DNA of 8,057 nucleotides from Opitutia bacterium (GTDB lineage Bacteria > Verrucomicrobiota > Verrucomicrobiia > Opitutales > Opitutaceae), in the NCBI GenBank assembly GCA_003157575.1, contig PMKA01000443.1, positions 1-8,057 on the forward strand. Reading direction: 5' to 3'. The position numbers and the translations under genes were made by a program. A model generated the notes under the pieces. The model was not told where the DNA came from, made no database searches, and worked only from the letters and a program-made list of their open reading frames with translations. Position 1 is the first letter of the stretch; each line of letters starts with the position of its first letter. This document shows positions 1 to 5,042 of this stretch, piece after piece.

Positions 1-264
1 TTCCGCGGCCGCGAAATGGCGCGCACGGAGATGGGCTTCGACGTCATCAACCGTGCGATCACGGAACTCGAAGGGATGGGGCATTCCGACGGCGCGCCCA
101 AGCTGACGGGCCGCAATATCTACGCGATGCTCACGCCGCTGCCCGTCAACAAGCGCAAGGCGCGGTTTCATCTCAAGGAGACGGCTCCGCAGACGCCTGC
201 GCCGCCGGTCGCGCAACCGGCCGCCGCCCCGACGACCGCGCCGGTGCCGCCGCCCCCGGCCTGA
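1..264 (+). CDS. infC: Translation initiation factor IF-3, C-terminal part (5' end outside window)
   Basis: IF-3 binds the 30S subunit, keeps it apart from the 50S and checks start-codon pairing. The reading frame is open from base 1, so only the last 87 residues are seen. The fragment opens with FRGREMARTEMGFDVINR, the conserved IF-3 C-domain segment (compare FRGREMTHQQIG in E. coli). It continues with a GRNIYAMLTPLP stretch and a basic KRKARFHLKE end, both of which fit the last strand and tail of the C-domain. After about residue 60 there is a roughly 27-residue Pro/Ala-rich tail that E. coli IF-3 lacks and that is probably disordered. The ATG at 16 is an internal Met of the motif, not the start. 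The stop is only 11 nt before the amidase ATG, which suggests one transcript. The usual rpmI-rplT partners do not follow. Confidence 0.9.
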   Translation, partial: FRGREMARTEMGFDVINRAITELEGMGHSDGAPKLTGRNIYAMLTPLPVNKRKARFHLKETAPQTPAPPVAQPAAAPTTAPVPPPPA

Positions 265-275
265 TCCCGCGGATC

Positions 276-1490
276 ATGGTGCGGATCCGCGCACGTTATC
301 TGCCGGTCGTCATGGCCGGTCTCCTGCTCGCCGGCGGCTGCAAGGCGCCTGCGACGGGAAAGAGCCGGCCCGCCGCCGTTCACCGGGTCACGCCTGTAGC
401 CCCCGTTCTCCCCTCCGTCCCTCCGGCGGCGCCACGCGCGGTCGTTACGCTCCCGCCCCCGCTTCCGCCCGCGCAGGCGAGCCGGCCCTGGGTGGCGAAG
501 CGCCTTAACAACGGGGACTATGTTGACGTGCGGGAGATCGCAGAGCGCTACAATCTCAGGGCTTCCTGGGTGACAATCGGCCTTGTCATGCAGCTGGCCG
601 ATGCCCGTGGCGTTGTTCGCCTCAAGTTCGAAAGCAAGGACCACGCCTTCATCCTTGACGGGACGCGCGTGTCCTTGGGGGAGACGACGGTGTTCAACCA
701 GGACAGTCTTTTTATCAGCAGGATCGACGTCATCAAGAGCGTCGCCCCGCTTCTGAGACCGGCCGAATTTGCCGCCCAGATGCCGGGACCCCCGCGGCTG
801 ATCGTGCTCGACGCAGGGCACGGCGGCGCCGATCCGGGCACACGGAATCTCGTGATGCACCTCGACGAGAAGAACCTGACACTCGACGTCGTGCTGCGCC
901 TGAAGAAGCTGCTCGAAGGGCGCGGGTACCGCGTGATCCTCACCCGCAGCGACGACAGCAAGCTCGCGGCGGCGCAGCGGCCGGATCTTGAGCAGCGCGA
1001 CGAGGTCGCCAACCGGACGAAGGCGGATCTTTTCCTCAGCGTGCATTTCAATTCCGCCCCGGCCACGGTGACAGGCACGGAGACCTACGTGATGACGCCG
1101 CAGTTTCAGATTTCGACTGGGGAGGCGAAGGACGCCACGGTGGACAAGGCGTTTCCCGGCAACCAGCAGGATCTGGCGAACATCGTCCTCGGTTATCATC
1201 TGCAGCGCTGTCTGCTTGCCGGCCTCAATTCGTCGGATCGCGGATGCAAGCGCGGACGCCGGCTGGTTCTCTGTTTCCCCGAGTGCCCGGCTGCGCTTGT
1301 CGAAGCGGCCTATCTTTCGAACAACACCGAAGCGAGCCGGCTGGCAACTCCGGAGCACCGGCAGCGCATTGCGCAGGCTCTGGCCGCGGGGATCGACGAG
1401 TACTCGGCCGCACTCGCGGCGCTGCACCCGGCCCACGCCGGGCCGACGGAAATCCGGCCGGCAGCTGCCGCGCCCCGAAAGAACCCATGA
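276..1490 (+). CDS. N-acetylmuramoyl-L-alanine amidase (Amidase_3), probable lipoprotein
   Basis: A 404-residue zinc amidase predicted to cut the bond between N-acetylmuramic acid and the stem peptide of peptidoglycan. The N-terminus has basic residues, a hydrophobic core (about 9-20) and LLAGGC with Cys22, a lipobox-like site though with Ala at -3. A Pro/Ala-rich linker spans about 30-70. A small domain follows (about 72-165; NGDYVDVREIAERYNL, then LDGTRVSL) and resembles the beta-rich copper-amine-oxidase-N-like domains found in some cell-wall enzymes. The Amidase_3 domain runs from about 173 to 378. Its zinc ligands are His182 (LDAGHGG), Glu198 (DEKNLTL) and His257 (SVHFNS), and the catalytic Glu343 lies in LVEAAYLSN. 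All are present, so the enzyme should be active in the periplasm. The start at 276 is chosen because it gives the full signal. The stop overlaps the next gene's start (ATGA), indicating translational coupling. No clear Shine-Dalgarno site is seen. Confidence 0.93.
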   Translation: MVRIRARYLPVVMAGLLLAGGCKAPATGKSRPAAVHRVTPVAPVLPSVPPAAPRAVVTLPPPLPPAQASRPWVAKRLNNGDYVDVREIAERYNLRASWVTIGLVMQLADARGVVRLKFESKDHAFILDGTRVSLGETTVFNQDSLFISRIDVIKSVAPLLRPAEFAAQMPGPPRLIVLDAGHGGADPGTRNLVMHLDEKNLTLDVVLRLKKLLEGRGYRVILTRSDDSKLAAAQRPDLEQRDEVANRTKADLFLSVHFNSAPATVTGTETYVMTPQFQISTGEAKDATVDKAFPGNQQDLANIVLGYHLQRCLLAGLNSSDRGCKRGRRLVLCFPECPAALVEAAYLSNNTEASRLATPEHRQRIAQALAAGIDEYSAALAALHPAHAGPTEIRPAAAAPRKNP

Positions 1491-2533
1491 ATCGCCGGAC
1501 CGCATGTTCCGCGGTCGCGCTTGTTCTCCTGGTGGCGGCGGGCATTCCCTCTGGCCGCGCGTGGGACTACGAAGGCCATCGCCTGATCAACAAGCTCGCG
1601 CTCGCCTCGCTTCCGCCGGAATTTCCCGGATTCGTGCGCGAGCCGGCCGCGGCGGAGCGGATCGCATTTCTTGCGGGCGAGCCCGACCGGTGGAGGAACG
1701 CTCCGGGTCTGCCTCTGCGGCATGTGAACAATCCCGATCATTATCTGGACCTTGAACAGATCGAATGGGCCGGGCTTTCTCCTGAGTCGCTCAGCCCGCT
1801 CCGCTATGAATTTGCGCTGCAGTTCGCCGCAGGGCGCGAGGCGCACGCGGACAGATTTCAGCGAATCAACCTGGCGAAGGACGCCGAGCGCATCCGCGAA
1901 TGGCCGGGTTTTCTGCCGTGGACGATCACGGAGAGTTTTGCGCGGCTGCAGTCGGCGTTCTCCTATCTGCGCGCATTCGAGGAGAATGGTGGAACGCCTG
2001 CGGAAGTAGAAAATGCGCAGGCCGACGTTGTCTGCTTCATGGGCGTCATGGGGCATTACGTGGGCGATGGCGCGCAGCCGCTGCACGTCACGGTGCATCA
2101 CAACGGCTGGGCGGGCGCCAATCCGCACGGCTACACGACGGACCCGAAGTTTCATGCGTGGATCGACGGCGGGTTCATTGCGCGGGCCGGAATCGCCTAT
2201 GCACGGCTGGCTCCGCGGGCGCGGGCGGCGCGCATACTCCAGACGGAGGCGCAGCCCGGGGGGCGCGACGCAATGTTTTCAGAGGTGATGCGCTACCTGG
2301 AGGCGCAGAACCGGCGCGTGGAACCGCTCTACGAAGTGGAGAAGTCTGGTGGGCTCAGGGCCGACGGCTCGCCCGGCAGCCTCGACGGACGCGAGTTCAT
2401 TGAGGAGCAACTGCTGCGTGGGGGGGAGATGCTCGGCAGCATCTGGCTCACCGCCTGGCGGACGGCTCCGGTGGACGGCTTTCTGGAAAAGCAGCTTGCA
2501 CGGCGAACCTCTGCGCGACCGGTCGCGAAATAG
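1487..2533 (+). CDS. S1/P1-family zinc-dependent nuclease, secreted
   Basis: 348 residues. These enzymes use a trinuclear zinc site to cut single-stranded DNA and RNA and remove 3'-phosphates; bacterial zinc phospholipases C share the fold. A Sec signal peptide (about 1-25, ending PSGRA) should be cleaved just before Trp26, whose free amino group is a zinc ligand in this family. All nine ligands can be placed: Trp26, His31, Asp67, His85, His190, Asp194, His200, His223 and Asp227. The intervals Trp-His (5), His-Asp (4), Asp-His (6) and final His-Asp (4) equal those of P1 nuclease. The motif MGHYVGDGAQPLH (188-200) is typical. Asp, not Glu, as last ligand favours nuclease over phospholipase C. 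The stretch between His85 and His190 is about 50 residues longer than in P1. The ATG at 1487 overlaps the amidase stop; the same frame extends upstream to 1244, but only 1487 gives a signal peptide. Confidence 0.92.
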   Translation: MNRRTACSAVALVLLVAAGIPSGRAWDYEGHRLINKLALASLPPEFPGFVREPAAAERIAFLAGEPDRWRNAPGLPLRHVNNPDHYLDLEQIEWAGLSPESLSPLRYEFALQFAAGREAHADRFQRINLAKDAERIREWPGFLPWTITESFARLQSAFSYLRAFEENGGTPAEVENAQADVVCFMGVMGHYVGDGAQPLHVTVHHNGWAGANPHGYTTDPKFHAWIDGGFIARAGIAYARLAPRARAARILQTEAQPGGRDAMFSEVMRYLEAQNRRVEPLYEVEKSGGLRADGSPGSLDGREFIEEQLLRGGEMLGSIWLTAWRTAPVDGFLEKQLARRTSARPVAK

Positions 2534-2542
2534 AGGGCTGCG

Positions 2543-2647
2543 CCGGGCGGACCAGACAGCGCGTCAGAAACTGGTGTGCCACCGCAAGGAGCGTGTCGAG
2601 GAGCGTGTCGACCGGGCCACCATTCGAGCGAGGAACGGTCCGCCCGG
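2543..2647. repeat. 11-bp perfect inverted repeat pair with 83-bp spacer
   Basis: The left arm CCGGGCGGACC (2543-2553) is the exact reverse complement of GGTCCGCCCGG (2637-2647). The spacer carries the tandem 12-mer and a small hairpin. The flanks do not extend the pairing. It could form the base of a long folded 3' UTR of the nuclease transcript, or be chance in GC-rich DNA. Confidence 0.5.
2588..2611. repeat. Tandem duplication of a 12-mer
   Basis: GGAGCGTGTCGA occurs twice back to back (2588-2599 and 2600-2611) without mismatch. It lies in the non-coding gap between the nuclease and MFS genes. It may be a recent slippage product; no function can be assigned. Confidence 0.75.
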
Positions 2648-2707
2648 AAGCGGCGACCCTACGCCGATTGAATCGATCCGGTTTAGATTCGGCCGACGAT
2701 AATAAAG

Positions 2708-3961
2708 TCAACAATGCGTTTGGTCGGGTCTGGCCGGAACGGCGATCCTTAAAATCAATGCGGCTCCCACGGTGAACAGCAGCAGGCTGTAGCCAAAGGC
2801 CACGGTCGTGCCGAAGGCGCTCCAGAGCGCGCCGACAATGATGCTCGACAGGAAATCGCCCGCGCCATTGACCGTGGCCAGAACGCCGAACGCCATGCCA
2901 TGCTGATCCTCGGCGACCAGTTCCGCGCAGAGCGAATCTTCCAGCGTTTCCTCGATTGCGACATAGATGCCGCCCAGCACGAAGACGAGCGCAAGAGTCC
3001 AGAAACCGAGCGGAAGAACCATGATGCCGAATGCCATTGCCGCCCCGAGTCCATAGCCGCCGGCGAGCAGCCGGGGTTTGCTCGCGCGGTCCGCCAGCAA
3101 TCCGGCGATGAAAGCGAATCCGGCGTAGAAGACATTGTGAGCGACATAGAGTCCGATTGCCGCGCCCGCGGCTCCGGCGGCTCCCATGCTCGGCAGCAGA
3201 CGCTGGGCCGCCAGGAGAATGAGCAGCGTGTGCGCAAAATCCCCCGCGCCGAAGATCCCGACCGCGACGAGGAACCTCCGATAGCGCGCCGGCAGCCGGC
3301 GCAGCCCTTCGCGAAACGAGATGCTTGAGACTTGCGTGCGGTGGTTCTCGTGCACGAGGAACGCGACGCAGGCCACCGCAGCGAGCCCGGGCACGAGCGT
3401 CCAGAAAAACAGCCTCGGATAACTGTGGCCAAGCGCCCTGAACAGCAGAAAGGCCGTCGCCGGACCGACGATCGCGCCGCAGGTGTCCATCATCCGTTCG
3501 AAGCCGAAGGCGCGGCCGTAGGTCGCAGGCGTTACTGCCGCGGCGAGCATCGCCTTGCGCACGGGCGTGCGCACGCCGCGTCCGAGCCAGGCGCCGGCGC
3601 GGGAGACCAGCACGTGCCAGGCAGCGGTCGCGCAGCCGAAGGAGGCGGTGCCGAGCGCGGTGACCAGGTAGCCGGCGATCATCACCGGTTTGCGGCGGGC
3701 CAGCCGGTCCGTCCAGTGCCCGGAGGCGAGTTTGGCGAAACTCGACAGTCCGTCCGAAACGCCTTCGATGAGCCCGATCCACGCCGCCGCCACGCCCATC
3801 GTGGCGAGAAACGCCGGCATTGCCGCAGTGGCGATCTCGTGCGACCAGTCGCTGAACAGCGACGCAAGGCCGATGCCGAGCACAGTCCGGTTCAGCCAGC
3901 GGAGGCGTGAAGCGGCTGGCTGCTGCGGCGGCGGATTGTCGGGAAGAACGGGATCTGGCAT
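2708..3961 (-). CDS. Major facilitator superfamily (MFS) transporter
   Basis: 417 residues, a usual length for a 12-helix MFS permease of the inner membrane. The loop between helices 2 and 3 has the MFS signature GHWTDRLARRKPV (81-93), with a degenerate counterpart in the second half, GLLADRASKPRLL (287-299). A GRGVRTPVRKAMLA segment (127-140) resembles the GRG-R-P-RDA motif of an uncharacterised efflux-type branch. Hydrophobic stretches fit about 12 helices, with a soluble loop near 204-228. The substrate cannot be told from sequence. The ATG at 3961 is chosen; the frame extends to a TTG at 4090, but the extra 43 residues are basic and Pro-rich, unlike an MFS N-terminus. The gene lies downstream of, and in the same direction as, the fluoride-riboswitch genes after a 134-nt gap, so it may be cotranscribed with them or have its own promoter. 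It converges with the nuclease gene. Confidence 0.88.
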   Translation of the reverse strand: MPDPVLPDNPPPQQPAASRLRWLNRTVLGIGLASLFSDWSHEIATAAMPAFLATMGVAAAWIGLIEGVSDGLSSFAKLASGHWTDRLARRKPVMIAGYLVTALGTASFGCATAAWHVLVSRAGAWLGRGVRTPVRKAMLAAAVTPATYGRAFGFERMMDTCGAIVGPATAFLLFRALGHSYPRLFFWTLVPGLAAVACVAFLVHENHRTQVSSISFREGLRRLPARYRRFLVAVGIFGAGDFAHTLLILLAAQRLLPSMGAAGAAGAAIGLYVAHNVFYAGFAFIAGLLADRASKPRLLAGGYGLGAAMAFGIMVLPLGFWTLALVFVLGGIYVAIEETLEDSLCAELVAEDQHGMAFGVLATVNGAGDFLSSIIVGALWSAFGTTVAFGYSLLLFTVGAALILRIAVPARPDQTHC

Positions 3962-4095
3962 CGTCTTTGCCGGACTTATGTGGAAGCGAGCCTGCTCACG
4001 ATTGCGAACGGTGAATCGCCTGCGGGCCGGCCTCTGCAAATTGCTCCATACAGTTTCGGAGGTCGAGGGTGGGGCGCCGGGGCGGATCAAAGGGC
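3962..4095 (-). other. Gap between DUF190 and MFS genes
   Basis: These 134 bp separate the DUF190 stop from the chosen MFS start. The MFS frame stays open through almost all of it back to a TTG at 4090. I see no terminator, no second riboswitch and no convincing promoter here, so read-through from the fluoride operon into the MFS gene is possible but not shown. Confidence 0.5.
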
Positions 4096-4458
4096 TTAAC
4101 CGGCTGGCGGTGGCGGCGCGGCCTGGGGTTCGCCGCGGTAACGGAGCACACGAACCTTTTCGAGCGTGACGAGGCCGCTGCCCATCATCGGGTCAAGCAC
4201 GGGAAGGAAGGAGTTGATGTTTTCTTCGCTGTCGACGAGCTCGACCACCAGCGGAAGGTCATCCGAAAGGCGAAGAATCTTGCTCGTGTGCATCCGGCTG
4301 GACTTCCCGAAGCCCATCGCACCGCGCAGCACGGTGGCGCCGGCAAGATGCAGCTCGCGCGCCTTGAGCACAATCGCCTCGTAAAGCGGCCGGTGCTGCC
4401 ACTTGTCAGACTCGCCGATGTAGATGCGCAGGAGAACGGATTCGTGGGGTAGTTCCAT
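4096..4458 (-). CDS. DUF190 (PII-like fold) protein, partner of CrcB
   Basis: 120 residues matching the DUF190 family throughout: LRIYIGESDKW (10-20), PLYEAIVLKARE (24-35), the highly conserved GATVLRGAMGFG (40-51), HTSKILRLSDDLPLVVELVD (57-76) and GLVTLEKVRVLRY (95-107). The family has a ferredoxin-like, PII-related fold and often sits next to crcB. Its biochemical role is unproven; regulation or support of fluoride export is inferred from neighbourhood. The tail (108-120) is a Pro/Ala-rich extension. The ATG is one base after the crcB TGA, and a good Shine-Dalgarno site (AAGGGAG, about 4466-4472 on the - strand) lies inside the crcB 3' end, so the two genes should be translated together under the fluoride riboswitch. 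Confidence 0.92.
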   Translation of the reverse strand: MELPHESVLLRIYIGESDKWQHRPLYEAIVLKARELHLAGATVLRGAMGFGKSSRMHTSKILRLSDDLPLVVELVDSEENINSFLPVLDPMMGSGLVTLEKVRVLRYRGEPQAAPPPPAG

Positions 4459-4459
4459 G

Positions 4460-4858
4460 TCAGGCTCCCTTTAGCTGGTTGATGTAAGCTGCCGCCAGGT
4501 GACCGAGCCAGACGGCCACCAGACAGGCCGTGACGGAGGCGACGACGTTGCCTCCTGCCTGCAGCCACTCGTCGTCGCGGGCAAGATTGAGCGTTTGCAG
4601 GCTGAACGAGGAGAAGGTCGTATAGCCGCCGCAGACTCCTGTCATGAAGAATTGTCGCGAGCTGCCGCTGGCGAAGAACCGCCCTTCGGGTCCGGTCAGC
4701 GTGGCGTAAAAGCCGATGACGAATGAGCCGGTGACGTTGATGATGAACGTGCCCCAGGGGAACGTCGTCCCAAAGTGATTGGCGACGAAACCGGAGAGGG
4801 CGAAGCGGGCGACGCTGCCGAGTGCGCCACCCAAAGCGACAAGAACATAGAGCATCAT
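4460..4858 (-). CDS. crcB: Fluoride ion channel/exporter CrcB (Fluc)
   Basis: 132 residues with four predicted membrane helices, the usual length for Fluc. These proteins form antiparallel dimers in the inner membrane with two fluoride pores and a central sodium ion, and lower cytosolic fluoride. Family motifs are clear: GGALGSVARF (10-19), PWGTFIINVTGSF (34-46; Asn41 is the conserved polar pore residue) and GVCGGYTTFSSFS (74-86; Phe82 and Phe85 form the Phe box, and the Gly-Thr region gives the central sodium site). There is one gene, so a homodimer is expected. The start is the first of two adjacent ATGs (4858 or 4855). The open frame continues upstream to 5164 but runs through the riboswitch, so that extension is not coding. 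No strong Shine-Dalgarno site is seen. It is followed after 1 nt by the DUF190 gene. Confidence 0.95.
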   Translation of the reverse strand: MMLYVLVALGGALGSVARFALSGFVANHFGTTFPWGTFIINVTGSFVIGFYATLTGPEGRFFASGSSRQFFMTGVCGGYTTFSSFSLQTLNLARDDEWLQAGGNVVASVTACLVAVWLGHLAAAYINQLKGA

Positions 4859-4901
4859 GACTGGACCGTTGCAGAATCGACTGAGACAGGAGTCATCAGT
4901 C
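4859..4901 (-). promoter_or_regulatory. Possible expression platform of the fluoride riboswitch
   Basis: GACTGA (4901-4896), at the 3' edge of the aptamer, can pair perfectly with TCAGTC (4884-4879), placing the pseudoknot strand in the loop. Its first five bases can also pair with a second CAGTC copy (4863-4859) directly against the crcB ATG. These alternative pairings would compete with the folded aptamer. This is inferred from base complementarity only; the helices are short. Confidence 0.35.
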
Positions 4902-4955
4902 CCGCCGAAGCGGCGGGGCGGTTCACCCTTCCGGGTTGGCGGAATCCATCGCCGG
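4886..4955 (-). promoter_or_regulatory. Fluoride riboswitch (crcB motif)
   Basis: The aptamer lies 27 nt upstream of the crcB ATG. On the - strand it begins with GGCGATGGATTCCGCC (4953-4938), a hairpin with a GGCG/CGCC stem whose loop carries the GATGG of the motif. An optional small hairpin follows (ACCC-GGAA-GGGT, 4936-4925, GNRA loop). Next come the conserved AACCGCC (4923-4917), a strong stem CCCGCCG/CGGCGGG (4917-4901), and the hallmark CTGATGACTCC (4899-4889). GGA at 4947-4945 can pair with TCC at 4891-4889 as the known pseudoknot; the next pair (4944/4892) is a mismatch. Fluoride binding is expected to raise expression of crcB and the DUF190 gene. No T-rich terminator lies before the ATG, so control of translation is more likely than termination. 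Confidence 0.93.
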
Positions 4956-5042
4956 AACCGTAGCAAAAGGGTGGCTGACGCAAAGGCAAGCCGCGACAAA
5001 GCGTTCTCGAAAAGCCGGGGGCGCTTGTGTACGTTCAGCCGG

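Larger units (their letters stand above)
2534..2707. other. Convergent intergenic gap with stem-loop potential
   Basis: This 174-bp gap lies between two genes that end toward each other (nuclease + and MFS -). I see no ORF or RNA gene. It contains an 11-bp inverted repeat, a tandem 12-mer and small hairpins: ggtg/cacc at 2573-2583, cggcg/cgccg at 2651-2666, and gaatc/gattc at 2670-2690. None is followed by a T run on either strand, so no canonical intrinsic terminator can be named, although the location suits termination of both transcripts. Confidence 0.4.

Noticed and set aside
168..1505. Long - strand open frame opposite the amidase (445 codons)
   Set aside because: It lies opposite a gene with intact catalytic motifs; its translation is Arg/Gly-rich and resembles no family. 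This is a typical high-GC shadow.
2662..2694. Intrinsic terminator for the nuclease or MFS gene
   Set aside because: The hairpin is bulged, its stem is short and no T run follows on either strand.
2448..3782. Second long - strand frame overlapping the MFS gene (444 codons)
   Set aside because: The translation is Arg-rich without membrane helices, while the alternative frame gives a clear MFS transporter.
3962..4090. TTG start for the MFS gene at 4090
   Set aside because: It adds 43 non-hydrophobic residues not expected ahead of the first MFS helix; the ATG at 3961 is better.
4957..4986. Possible promoter for crcB (TTGCGT with TGCTACGGT, - strand)
   Set aside because: The spacing of 15 is short, the -10 match is poor, and the predicted start would fall inside the aptamer's first stem.
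4857..5042. N-terminal extension of the TIGR03790 protein to 4857
   Set aside because: It overlaps the crcB aptamer, is Arg-rich, and would bury the signal peptide at residue 63.
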